Assembly: GCA_036344135.1 (NCBI GenBank)
Contig: JAYYUG010000009.1
Location: 1-11,376, forward strand
DNA length: 11,376 nt
From: GCA-002731945 sp036344135
Lineage (GTDB): Bacteria > Pseudomonadota > Alphaproteobacteria > MED-G09
Direction of reading: 5' to 3'
Shown in pieces: positions 1 through 6,537 of the stretch. The notes under the pieces are model-generated. The model was given only the letters and a program-made list of their open reading frames with translations, searched no databases and had not been told where the DNA came from. Positions within the stretch are counted from its first letter, which is position 1; each line of letters starts with the position of its first letter. A program made the translations under genes and the position numbers.

Positions 1-1042
1 TATCAAAGTCAGCTCTATCTCCTTGATAAAACCTTAAGGCAGCCTTCATTAATTTTGCTTGCACATGGTTTGCATCTGCCTTCAGACATTTACCAACCCA
101 ATGTTCAGCATCTACTATAGTCTTTGCTAGACTAGATAAGTTCCATAAAACATCAGCAAGATCTGGTTTAAACGCTATCGCTTGCCTGTAGCTAGCTTCA
201 GCCTCTTCTAGTCTGCTTAGCTCTTGCAACGTGTTACCTAAGTTGTTATGGGCTTCGGCAAAGTCATTTTTCAACGATATTGCTTGCCTGTAGCTCGCCT
301 CAGCCTCTTCTAATCTGCCAAGGTCTTTAAGCGTATTACCCAAGTTGCTATGGGCTTCGACATAATCAGGTTTCAGTTCTATTGCTCTCCTGTAGCTGGC
401 TTCAGCCTCTTCTATTCTGCCCAGCTCTTTCAGCGCAACACCCAAGTTGCTATGGACTTCGGCATCTTCAGGATCTAAATGCGCAGCTCTTTGGTTGGCG
501 CCTAGTGACTCCGTTACTCTACCTGTCTGCTTAAACACAGCTCCTAATATTTTCCAGCTAAAATGATGACGTGGAAATTTTTCAGTGATGGATATTGCTA
601 ACTTTTCTGCATCGCCATATTGCCCTTTTTGATATTGCTCTAAAAGATTATTTAACTGTGATTGAGATGGCAATTCGTTATTACTTGCTAACAGCAACTG
701 CTGGTTCAACGCATCAAATTTCTTTGAATTAATTCCCTTATTCTTTCCCTGTACAATGACTTGTTTTGCTGTTTCAAGATGATTTTCTCTGATAAGGGTA
801 TCAATGTAGCTTAGCCAAAACTGTAATATTTTGGGATTTGCTTCGAGGGCAGTTTTAAACAATCGCAATGCCGCCTCTGCCTTATTAGCAGAGACTGCTA
901 TTACCCCTAAGTTATGATTGGCATGAGGATGTGCTGGCTGGGCTTGTAATATCGCGCGGTAAAGTCGCTCAGCTTCTTGAAGTTTACCTTCTTTATGTGC
1001 AGCTCTACCCTGCTGCAATGCTTGGTCAATCGTCAGTTCCAT
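1..1042 (-). CDS. TPR-repeat protein, N-terminal 347 residues (C-terminus beyond left edge)
   Basis: The reading frame is open from an ATG at 1042-1040 to the window edge and begins MELTIDQALQQGRAAHKEGK. Residues about 4-70 form N-terminal TPR-like helices (LQEAERLYRAILQAQPAHPH). Residues 130-190 hold further degenerate units. Residues about 195-296 are three nearly identical 34-residue TPRs of the form EAHxNLGxTLxxLxRLEEAEASYRxAI. The segment after them (WVGKCLKADANHVQAKLMKA, FYQGDRADFD) resembles the linker of long TPR proteins that carry a C-terminal methyltransferase, sulfotransferase or glycosyltransferase domain; that domain would lie outside the window, so the activity is unknown. TPRs bind proteins. 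The Rieske stop is 34 nt upstream and the frame is open into that gene, but this ATG matches the family start as I know it. Its Shine-Dalgarno is poor, so coupling to the Rieske gene is possible. Confidence 0.88.
   Translation of the reverse strand, partial: MELTIDQALQQGRAAHKEGKLQEAERLYRAILQAQPAHPHANHNLGVIAVSANKAEAALRLFKTALEANPKILQFWLSYIDTLIRENHLETAKQVIVQGKNKGINSKKFDALNQQLLLASNNELPSQSQLNNLLEQYQKGQYGDAEKLAISITEKFPRHHFSWKILGAVFKQTGRVTESLGANQRAAHLDPEDAEVHSNLGVALKELGRIEEAEASYRRAIELKPDYVEAHSNLGNTLKDLGRLEEAEASYRQAISLKNDFAEAHNNLGNTLQELSRLEEAEASYRQAIAFKPDLADVLWNLSSLAKTIVDAEHWVGKCLKADANHVQAKLMKAALRFYQGDRADFD
181..486 (-). repeat. Three tandem 102-bp units encoding TPRs
   Basis: The sequence CTTGCCTGTAGCT starts at 181 and recurs at 283; a diverged copy (CTCTCCTGTAGCT) starts at 385. 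The period is exactly 102 bp, or 34 codons. Long stretches such as TTCAGCCTCTTCTA are shared by the copies. This is a recent in-frame duplication of one TPR unit inside the gene. Confidence 0.9.
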
Positions 1043-1076
1043 CTTGCTAACTACCGTCAGTACTGATGTGCCATCA

Positions 1077-2324
1077 TCAAGGCTCGTTACCAGTACGCCC
1101 CGCACTCTCAAACAAGGAGTTGAGCTCGTCATCGGAATCCGTGTCCAGAACCCTATCTACCCATCGGTGAAAGTGCTGATTGCCTTGTTCGTTACGGCCA
1201 AATATCACATGATCAAGTCCGCCTTCCTTCAGCGCTGACTGTGCAGAACCGCCGGTAGCATAGTCCTCCTGCATCACCACCTGCTGAAAGAAATCAAATT
1301 GCTTCTCTGCAGCTTCAGGATCGCTAGGCGGTTTTTCCATAATATAATATTGAGTGGTGATACTTTCCCCAACTGACTCACCGGGAAGGATCTGTGAAAT
1401 CATCACCCCGCGACCACCTGCGTCAAACGAGGCAATTGAAGTCGTAGGAAATACAGTCCAAACCCCATAAGTCAGAGTCTCTGTGTCCCACTCAGCCTCC
1501 GGTTTGTCGATCAGTTCCGCCATATAGCCTAGGGTTTCAGTGGCAATGTGTCCCTTTTCTGTGTCAGGAGACTTAATATGCTGATGCGGACCCCATGTAT
1601 AATAAAGACCACGGTTGGTGGCATCGACACCGAAGGTGTCACGATGCAATACTGGCACGTGGTAGTACTCAAGGTAACCATCATACGCTATCTTCCAGTT
1701 TGGCCCGGCGAAAGTACGCTTCGATACATAAACCCAATCGGAAAAAGCAAACACTTCAAGCATATCGTCGTAGCCCGCAAGAAAAGCGGGAATATCAACT
1801 GTGGAATTCGGATTCAGTATCGCCCATATCAGCCCCGCCGATTCATACACAGGAAGTGACTTTAATCCGTAATCATTTTTATCTATCACACCGAAATCAG
1901 CTTCTGAACTAATCGCCAGTAAATCGCCTGTATTCGAAAAACTCCAGCCATGATAAGGGCAGGTGAAGCGTTTCCGATTACCATTTTCTTCTTGTGTAAG
2001 GCACGTACCGCGGTGAGAACACGCGTTGATCAATGCATGAGCATTACCATCCTTGGTTCTGCTGACTATGAGGGACATGCCCGCAACAGATAGAGTTTTA
2101 AAGTCACCTGGATTTGGAATTTCACAAGAAGGACCCAAAATAATGGGCACGCGCTTGATGACCTGCTTCAACTCAGCCTCAAAGCGGTTAGGGTCCGTGT
2201 AATTCGTTGCGGGTAAATGCATTACCGCACCCGCTTGTTTCATAGTTCCCTGTCGAGCGTGTTCAATCACGTCACGGGCTATCGGAATTAGAGATTCTCT
2301 ACCATTATCCAGCTTGGTACTCAT
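1077..2324 (-). CDS. Rieske non-heme iron aromatic-ring-hydroxylating oxygenase, alpha subunit
   Basis: This 415-residue protein has the full layout of a Rieske oxygenase large subunit. The [2Fe-2S] motif is C102-x-H104 (ACSHRGTC) and C122-x2-H125 (FTCPYHGW). The mononuclear iron site is in D215-GYLE-YYH222-VPVLH227, with a likely Asp ligand at D354 (MQEDYATG). Such enzymes use O2 and electrons from a partner reductase to hydroxylate or demethylate aromatic or other substrates; the substrate cannot be read from the sequence. The bridging-region Asp that passes electrons between subunits is probably D215. The ATG has a close Shine-Dalgarno (GGTGGAG, 4 nt away). A good sigma70-type promoter precedes it (2367-2395). 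No beta subunit, ferredoxin or reductase gene lies in the window, so it is either a homo-oligomeric type or borrows its electron donor. The TPR gene follows by 34 nt. Confidence 0.95.
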   Translation of the reverse strand: MSTKLDNGRESLIPIARDVIEHARQGTMKQAGAVMHLPATNYTDPNRFEAELKQVIKRVPIILGPSCEIPNPGDFKTLSVAGMSLIVSRTKDGNAHALINACSHRGTCLTQEENGNRKRFTCPYHGWSFSNTGDLLAISSEADFGVIDKNDYGLKSLPVYESAGLIWAILNPNSTVDIPAFLAGYDDMLEVFAFSDWVYVSKRTFAGPNWKIAYDGYLEYYHVPVLHRDTFGVDATNRGLYYTWGPHQHIKSPDTEKGHIATETLGYMAELIDKPEAEWDTETLTYGVWTVFPTTSIASFDAGGRGVMISQILPGESVGESITTQYYIMEKPPSDPEAAEKQFDFFQQVVMQEDYATGGSAQSALKEGGLDHVIFGRNEQGNQHFHRWVDRVLDTDSDDELNSLFESAGRTGNEP

Positions 2325-2366
2325 TTTGCTCCACCTTTTTTAGTTCAGTACTATAACCTCAAAAAG

Positions 2367-2395
2367 AGTATATGTTAGAGCTGCATTTGAATCAA
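2367..2395 (-). promoter_or_regulatory. Predicted sigma70-type promoter of the Rieske oxygenase gene
   Basis: On the minus strand, TTGATT (2395-2390, -35) is followed by a 17-nt spacer and TATACT (2372-2367, -10). The -10 matches 5 of 6 consensus bases and the -35 matches 4 of 6. It would give a leader of roughly 35 nt ending in the GGTGGAG ribosome site. It lies in the 98-nt gap between the GNAT stop and the Rieske ATG, so the Rieske gene is probably its own transcription unit or gains extra transcription here. Confidence 0.6.
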
Positions 2396-2422
2396 TTTCT
2401 ATCCTTAGGGTTGCTTTCGTAA

Positions 2423-2941
2423 CTACTGTGTAGCTCTTTTCCATTCATAAGTGATATCAGCAAGCTGCTCTTTATTCTTTGCCCAAGCATTACCTTCTAC
2501 ACCAGCAAAACCTCGTCTAGCAATTACAAAATTATGAAATTCATAAAATTTTTGGGCTCCTTTGTTTAATTGGAAAGTGCTCAGTGTTAGAAACTCTTCT
2601 TCCTCTTTTGCTTGTTGTATAAAACTAGAACCCAACCCTTTTCTTTGATATTCAACATGAATAAAGAGATCCTTTATGGTGTTTTTTTCTTTTGCCATGA
2701 AACCAACAATCTTATTTTTGTTTTTTTCTAAAGCCACTCTTATGATTTTAGGGTTATAGGTTTGAAGATAATCAAGATGCTCTTTTATTAATTCCTCTCT
2801 AGTATCTTCTTCTATGCTCATAGCTTGGGCGAAAGATTTACGCCATAGCTGAATTAACTCAAGCCCGTGTTCTTTTTTATAATTAATAAAGGTAATTTCT
2901 TTAGACAAACTCACGACTTCCGGCGATACCGAAAATCGCAT
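2423..2941 (-). CDS. GNAT-family N-acetyltransferase
   Basis: The product (172 residues from the ATG) has a GNAT fold. Strand 1 is around EITFINY (15-21). The acetyl-CoA pyrophosphate loop is at Q99-R-K-G-L-G104 after LFIHVEY. A C-terminal NKGAQKFYEFHNFVIARRG segment (126-144) matches the usual motif B. It would transfer an acetyl group from acetyl-CoA to an amine; the acceptor is unknown. The start is uncertain. The ATG at 2941 overlaps the upstream gene by 31 nt and adds residues that do not look like GNAT. A GTG at 2914 overlaps the upstream stop as GTGA. A TTG at 2908 has GGAAG 8 nt upstream. A GTG or TTG start giving about 161-163 residues is quite possible, with translation coupled to the upstream gene. 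The gene is visibly more AT-rich than both neighbours, suggesting a separate origin. Confidence 0.85.
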   Translation of the reverse strand: MRFSVSPEVVSLSKEITFINYKKEHGLELIQLWRKSFAQAMSIEEDTREELIKEHLDYLQTYNPKIIRVALEKNKNKIVGFMAKEKNTIKDLFIHVEYQRKGLGSSFIQQAKEEEEFLTLSTFQLNKGAQKFYEFHNFVIARRGFAGVEGNAWAKNKEQLADITYEWKRATQ

Positions 2942-3348
2942 AAAGGCGCACCCTGCATTTGGGTCTTACTACGTTTCAGTTCCATTCCTACCTTTTCAGC
3001 TGCAGGAAAATCAAGGTTGCAAAGCAGAAGATGTCCAATGTCACGAGCCTCTAGTTCTTCCATCATTTGTGCGTAGCCACAACGTGTGACATTTATATCA
3101 AAGCTGTCTGTATCTGAAGCAATGACTTCGTAATCCAAAGCGCCACCCTCGGCAAAGTTCTCCGTTGCGGCTTGCATACGACTAAAATCTGCTTTCGAAC
3201 CTGGTGCACTTGTTGAGGATTCACTGCGACGCGCCAAGGCATCGTTAACTATGTCAACGCCCAGTATTCTTTGTAGGTCTCGGATCAACGGCACTGCGTA
3301 CTCCATTTGAATCCGTCTGCGCTCGAGATTGGTCATTTTTTTCTTCAT
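2911..3348 (-). CDS. L-2-amino-thiazoline-4-carboxylic acid (ATC) hydrolase-like protein
   Basis: This 145-residue protein matches the ATC hydrolase-like family by its C-terminal half: FDINVTRCGYAQMMEELE (C90), LLLCNLDFP (C110, D113) and TQMQGAPLCDFRYR (C137). The founding enzyme opens the thiazoline ring of ATC to give N-carbamoyl-L-cysteine. Many family members occur next to oxygenases and unrelated catabolic genes, so the true substrate here is uncertain. The conserved cysteines and DFRY motif are intact. The ATG has a strong Shine-Dalgarno (AGGAGG at 3360-3355, 6 nt spacer). The M24 gene ends 45 nt upstream, and the GNAT gene overlaps the 3' end, so M24, this gene and GNAT may be one transcript. 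The length is slightly short for the family, and the N-terminus is charged with no signal peptide, so it is likely cytoplasmic. Confidence 0.85.
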   Translation of the reverse strand: MKKKMTNLERRRIQMEYAVPLIRDLQRILGVDIVNDALARRSESSTSAPGSKADFSRMQAATENFAEGGALDYEVIASDTDSFDINVTRCGYAQMMEELEARDIGHLLLCNLDFPAAEKVGMELKRSKTQMQGAPLCDFRYRRKS

Positions 3349-3393
3349 ATCACTCCTCCTAATCTTCTGTATCTGACTCCCTATGGATGAAAA

Positions 3394-4650
3394 TTATACT
3401 TCAATTAATTCGAGGGGGTATCTATACAAACTTTGTGAACCACTTTGCGTTATTTCAAAAACATTTTCCATGTGGGATGGACCCAACTTGCTCCCAAAGT
3501 AAAGACAATCAAAGCTGAGAATCATTGATGATTTTATATCAAAGCCTTTTGTAGCACCCAATCCTGTAGAGGGGAACGTCAATGGATTCTCTAACGGAAA
3601 GGCACCGATAGAATGGATAATGAGAAGGAGCTTTCCAGGAGAGTCGAGGTCTTTTGCTAGAGTTGATCTTACCTTCTCACAGATTTCGGCGGTATTTTGG
3701 CCGGGTTTTAGGTTTTCTGCCACTGCGTCAAAACATGATTTAACCATCTTATGTTGTTCTCTGTATGCTTCGTTGGCACAGCCAATATGTGCCGTGCGGT
3801 TTATGTCTATCCAGACCTTTTTGTATTGACCTTGTGTTTCCAGTATAACGACCTGTCCGGATTCTAACCTTTCTTTAAAAAGTGTTCTAAAGAGATCAGG
3901 TTTAAATGCCATGTCATAGGTACCACCAAATAACATTGGACTGCTCGGCAGTGGATTAATGTCTTCGTCAATCATAAACCGAGCAACGGATTTTTCTATC
4001 TGTGCCCAAATCTTTCCCTCTCCCAATTCAGCAACGGTATATTCCATAACACGATCAGCTTTTACCCCAGATTCACGGAAAACTTCAATCTCCTGTTTGG
4101 TTTTAATTGCTCGAACTCTAAATAACATATCAAATGCGTCCTCATAGAGTTGTTCGAGAGACTGGTTCAATTTAAAGCCTATTCGTAAATCGTCGAAAAG
4201 GATAAGCTTTTGTTGGGTAGAACGTTTTTTCAACATCGCTGAAAGGGCAGAGACAATATCGGGTTCACATTCGCCTTCCACAAGACCAGAAAAATGCGTG
4301 AGTCGCTCACCTGCCTCTTCTTCTAGTTTCAAGTATAAATCCTCGGAACGAGCCATAACGCAAAAATTTAACAGGTCAAATGTTTTTAGTGCTTGGAAAT
4401 GTACTGGACAGCCTTCACGCTCAGCGACTAACAAAGAGATAAGACTGGCTTCTGGTAAGAGCAAGACGATTGATTCGGATTCACTACTAGGGATATAAAC
4501 TCCTGAGATAGGTTCGGGCAGTCGCCATCCATCCATGACGGACTCGAACCCCGTCGCATAATAAACATTTTCTGGGTGTGTTAGGACAGCTCCCTCTGCG
4601 CCTAAGTTAACTAGTTCTTCTCTTAAGCGCGAAATTTTTTCTTCAAACAT
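3394..4650 (-). CDS. M24 (creatinase/aminopeptidase P fold) protein with altered active site
   Basis: The 418 residues have the two-domain layout of the prolidase/creatinase group. The N-terminal creatinase-like domain (1-about 175) opens with RLREELVNLGAEGAVLTHPE and VYYATGF. The pita-bread domain (about 182-418) opens with IKTKQEIEVFRESG. Aligned by eye to aminopeptidase P, the metal-ligand positions read E271 (normally Asp), D282 (WIDINRT), H346 (HSIG), D381 (normally Glu, SFDCLY) and E395 (MENVFEIT). The second catalytic His, seven residues after H346, is L353, and no clear His exists at the upstream catalytic position. It may be a weak or different hydrolase, or a non-peptidase like creatinase. 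There is no signal peptide, so it is cytoplasmic. The start has AAGGAG (4666-4661) with a 10-nt spacer. It follows the unknown anchored protein by 138 nt and precedes the ATC-hydrolase-like gene. Confidence 0.9.
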   Translation of the reverse strand: MFEEKISRLREELVNLGAEGAVLTHPENVYYATGFESVMDGWRLPEPISGVYIPSSESESIVLLLPEASLISLLVAEREGCPVHFQALKTFDLLNFCVMARSEDLYLKLEEEAGERLTHFSGLVEGECEPDIVSALSAMLKKRSTQQKLILFDDLRIGFKLNQSLEQLYEDAFDMLFRVRAIKTKQEIEVFRESGVKADRVMEYTVAELGEGKIWAQIEKSVARFMIDEDINPLPSSPMLFGGTYDMAFKPDLFRTLFKERLESGQVVILETQGQYKKVWIDINRTAHIGCANEAYREQHKMVKSCFDAVAENLKPGQNTAEICEKVRSTLAKDLDSPGKLLLIIHSIGAFPLENPLTFPSTGLGATKGFDIKSSMILSFDCLYFGSKLGPSHMENVFEITQSGSQSLYRYPLELIEV

Positions 4651-4709
4651 GGTGCGAGCACTCCTTCCTGCTTTTGTTATATGAGTTATATCACGCAGGC
4701 AAATAAATC

Positions 4710-4724
4710 GTAAAAAGTTTTTAC
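4710..4724. promoter_or_regulatory. 15-bp perfect palindrome upstream of the M24 gene (possible operator)
   Basis: GTAAAAA-G-TTTTTAC is a perfect inverted repeat with 7-bp arms and one central base, about 60-74 nt before the M24 ATG. A weak promoter (TATAAC -10 on the minus strand, about 18 nt downstream of TTTACG) would overlap it, the right place for a repressor site. The regulator is not in the window. It is AT-rich enough that chance is possible. Confidence 0.3.
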
Positions 4725-4764
4725 CAATTCATCTTGTATCCAACGATGCTCTTATTGTAGGTGG

Positions 4765-4787
4765 TCAGTAAAATGAATTGTTACTGA
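4765..4787. repeat. Inverted repeat just after the stop of the cysteine-rich gene
   Basis: TCAGTAA-(9 nt)-TTACTGA forms a perfect 7-bp stem one base beyond the TGA of the 204-residue protein. No T-run follows on the minus strand, so it is at best a weak terminator or an mRNA-stabilising hairpin. Confidence 0.35.
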
Positions 4788-4788
4788 G

Positions 4789-5403
4789 TCAATGATCGTC
4801 AGGATACTGGCATACTCTCTTAGTTCGAGTCTCGATACCATCAATGAAAGTAAAAATCATTTCTTCACCATTCATCCTGCGAGTAACTGCATCAAACAGA
4901 TCAAATAGTCTAAAAACCATCACGCCGTCATCAAAGTGAATCGCGGTATTGAAGTTATTACAAACTGCGCCAATATCTCTTGCCCCGTTTCTTAATGTTC
5001 CATCTGCACGAAAATCATGGATTGTGCCGTAGGCTGTTACTACAACCCGATTTCCACATTGCTCTATTCGTTCTAAATGACCAATGCGACCTGACACGCC
5101 GTACCAAAGACCCCTCATATCGACTACTCCCTCAGCTAGCGGTTCAGTACAATTTGCCAGAATCGGCATAGGTGTCCGCGAAAAACCACAACCCGGAGTG
5201 TATGCCTTGGGAATATCATCAGCTGATTTTCCGGAACCATCAAGCTCAGGCAAATCGCAATAATTGACCGTCTTGCCATCTTTAAGAAAAATCGAAGAAT
5301 CAGTCGTGTCTAAAGGTCTTGGCACGACGAATGCGTACACGAGCAGGCAAGCAACTAAAGTAAACGACAGACCAACAAGCCACAGAAATATACGCAATAT
5401 CAT
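4789..5403 (-). CDS. Membrane-anchored cysteine-rich protein of unknown function
   Basis: The 204 residues begin with one hydrophobic segment (about 2-26, ILRIFLWLVGLSFTLVACLL) followed by a probably periplasmic domain. That domain has six cysteines (C49, C72, C85, C116, C148, C198), enough for three disulfides. The central part reads GVVDMRGLWYGVSGRIGHLE, then RIEQCGNRVVVTAYGTIHDF and RADGTLRNGARDIG, a beta-rich pattern I recall from uncharacterised proteins, without an assigned function. A lipobox-like LVAC (16-19) exists, but the sequence after C19 stays hydrophobic, so a membrane anchor is more likely than lipidation. The ATG lacks a clear Shine-Dalgarno (nearest GGAAG is about 18 nt away), suggesting weak initiation or a different start. 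It lies between the GST remnant (5443-5520) and the M24 gene. Confidence 0.75.
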   Translation of the reverse strand: MILRIFLWLVGLSFTLVACLLVYAFVVPRPLDTTDSSIFLKDGKTVNYCDLPELDGSGKSADDIPKAYTPGCGFSRTPMPILANCTEPLAEGVVDMRGLWYGVSGRIGHLERIEQCGNRVVVTAYGTIHDFRADGTLRNGARDIGAVCNNFNTAIHFDDGVMVFRLFDLFDAVTRRMNGEEMIFTFIDGIETRTKRVCQYPDDH

Positions 5404-5442
5404 GATAGTTAGTCTACAAGACTTCCAGAAATAAGAGAAATT

Positions 5443-5520
5443 TTATTCAACATCAGGTTCAGGATCCATTGAAATTCCATGGGCTACTTCCCATTCAATA
5501 GTTATGTTTTTTATTCCTTG
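5443..5520 (-). pseudogene. In-frame coding-like tail after the GST stop (possible gene-end remnant)
   Basis: Directly after the GST stop TGA, the same frame stays open for 25 codons and ends at TAA (5445-5443). The peptide contains KNITIEWEVAHG and ends DPEPDVE. It has no plausible start of its own before the motif. NITIEWE matches the end of the 33-codon ORF at 10001-10102 (NVTIEWE-stop), with the DNA matching at 19 of 21 bases. It may be the 3' end of a lost gene, a former extension of GST cut by a nonsense change, or an integration scar. Low confidence that it is translated. Confidence 0.35.
5488..5508 (-). repeat. Partial copy B of the EWE boundary repeat
   Basis: TTCCCATTCAATAGTTATGTT on the plus strand matches 10004-10024 at 19 of 21 positions. 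Read on the minus strand in the shared frame, the two changes are Val/Ile and a silent GAG/GAA. It lies in the 117-nt gap between the GST and cysteine-rich genes. The 11-bp tandem units seen with the other two copies are absent here. Confidence 0.6.
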
Positions 5521-6357
5521 TCACAATGGATCACCTCCCAAGACTGCGGGTGTCTCGCAATGTGTCGACAGAATAAATCGCTGGTGATCCTCGATCCTCT
5601 TCGTGAGTGCGTCGGCAATCACTGGGATTTGTGAATTCGCCACAAAGTAACTCAGCATGCCTTTATTTTGACGGGTCCGCGGCATTATCTCTGGCGGGAC
5701 CGGAAGCAGGCCCATGCTGAGAGTGGCCCAGTAGATGTCAGCGGCGGTGAGTGCGTCACCCACGAGATAACGAGAGCCACGTTTTTCTTGTGCTTCGAGG
5801 CGGCGATCGATCAAGGTAATGACCTCGGCGATCTTACCCGGGGCAGCAGAACTAGCCTCCTTACTATATCCGTACTTTTGCCCCAACGGACTATCTATCA
5901 GAATCCTCATATTCCAAGTGATACCATCCTCAGCCAAGATGATGGCGCAGAGGCCGAAGACCTCGACTCGAAGCTCAAAATTGTTGGGAATCAAAACCGG
6001 GCTGTCCACTGCGCCGATTCGTTCGGCCAACGCGAGTTGCTCACTCCATACATTCCTTGGCCGCTCCTTGTCGTGGAGCATTGTGGGCAAACTCGTCTGG
6101 CTCGTAAGTTCGTATAACTTTGCCTGCCGGTCCTTTCCGGTTGCCTCGTCGACGCCCATGGGTGGGTGCAGCACTCGGATCAGCGGTATATTTTTTACGA
6201 AACAGATATTCTTGAGAGCCTCAGAATACAAAGCCTGAATCCCAGGGACGAAAGTCACCCTGGTTCCTTTCGTCATCGCAGCCGCTTCGTCGAGTGTGAT
6301 GAACTTTGGGCTAGGAGATACTTGTGTTTCAATCGATGATCGTTCGTCGTCCGACAT
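5521..6357 (-). CDS. Glutathione S-transferase-like protein
   Basis: The 278 residues have GST architecture. After a 30-residue extension, the thioredoxin-like domain starts at GTRVTFVPGIQALYSEALKN (31-50), with the cis-Pro-type motif SLPTML at 89-94 followed by VWSEQLALAERIG (103-115). The helical C-terminal domain includes RYLVGDALTAADIYWATLSM (196-215), whose TAAD (204-207) is the N-capping box typical of GSTs. The catalytic Ser/Cys/Tyr is not obvious; S45 is in about the right region. GSTs conjugate or reduce electrophiles with glutathione, fitting the nearby glutathione-linked persulfide dioxygenase and the dehalogenase-like hydrolase; this is inference. The ATG has AAGGA about 7 nt upstream. 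A 180-nt gap separates it from the sulfatase, so it probably has its own promoter. After its TGA the frame continues with a coding-like tail. Confidence 0.82.
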   Translation of the reverse strand: MSDDERSSIETQVSPSPKFITLDEAAAMTKGTRVTFVPGIQALYSEALKNICFVKNIPLIRVLHPPMGVDEATGKDRQAKLYELTSQTSLPTMLHDKERPRNVWSEQLALAERIGAVDSPVLIPNNFELRVEVFGLCAIILAEDGITWNMRILIDSPLGQKYGYSKEASSAAPGKIAEVITLIDRRLEAQEKRGSRYLVGDALTAADIYWATLSMGLLPVPPEIMPRTRQNKGMLSYFVANSQIPVIADALTKRIEDHQRFILSTHCETPAVLGGDPL

Positions 6358-6537
6358 GCTCCATTCCTTCTCTTGCCGCTAAATTTTTCTCACTTTTTGT
6401 CATAATTTTTCTGTGAATAATTAATAATCATATCTTATTCTCAACTTTTCCTTAATCTAAATAGTAAGCACTTCATAACCCAGGGTTGTGTGTTCCGAAG
6501 CTCCAAAGATGTGCTTCTAAATCCTTACATGTTTAAC
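6358..6537. other. Intergenic region between sulfatase stop and GST start
   Basis: These 180 nt are AT-rich near the GST side. A weak minus-strand promoter candidate is TATGAT, about 17 nt after TTAAGG; neither is compelling. A short palindrome AACCCAGGGTT sits at 6477-6487. I see no terminator with a T-run and no small ORF I would defend. Confidence 0.35.

Noticed and set aside
181..486. CRISPR-like array suggested by regular repeats
   Set aside because: The 102-bp period is a whole number of codons, there are no unique spacers, and the repeats translate to TPR units.
1044..1912. Plus-strand ORFs of 60-105 codons opposite the Rieske gene
   Set aside because: They are antisense shadows of a gene with complete Rieske motifs and show no domain pattern or ribosome site of their own.
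3394..4650. DddP DMSP lyase
   Set aside because: DddP shares the M24 fold, but the ligand pattern seen here (E271, D282, H346, D381, E395) does not show its extra Asp ligands, and I could not confirm other DddP-specific residues.
4789..5403. Lipoprotein signal LVAC at residues 16-19
   Set aside because: The hydrophobic stretch continues for about eight residues after the cysteine, which is unlike a lipoprotein cleavage site and more like a plain membrane anchor.
5668..6238. Plus-strand ORFs of 139-149 codons opposite the GST-like gene
   Set aside because: Two overlapping antisense frames within a GC-balanced coding gene; the minus-strand frame has the GST signatures and a ribosome site.
6477..6487. 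AACCCAGGGTT palindrome as a terminator after the sulfatase
   Set aside because: The arms are short, the loop would be too small, no T-run follows, and it lies about 50 nt past the stop. It is likely chance.
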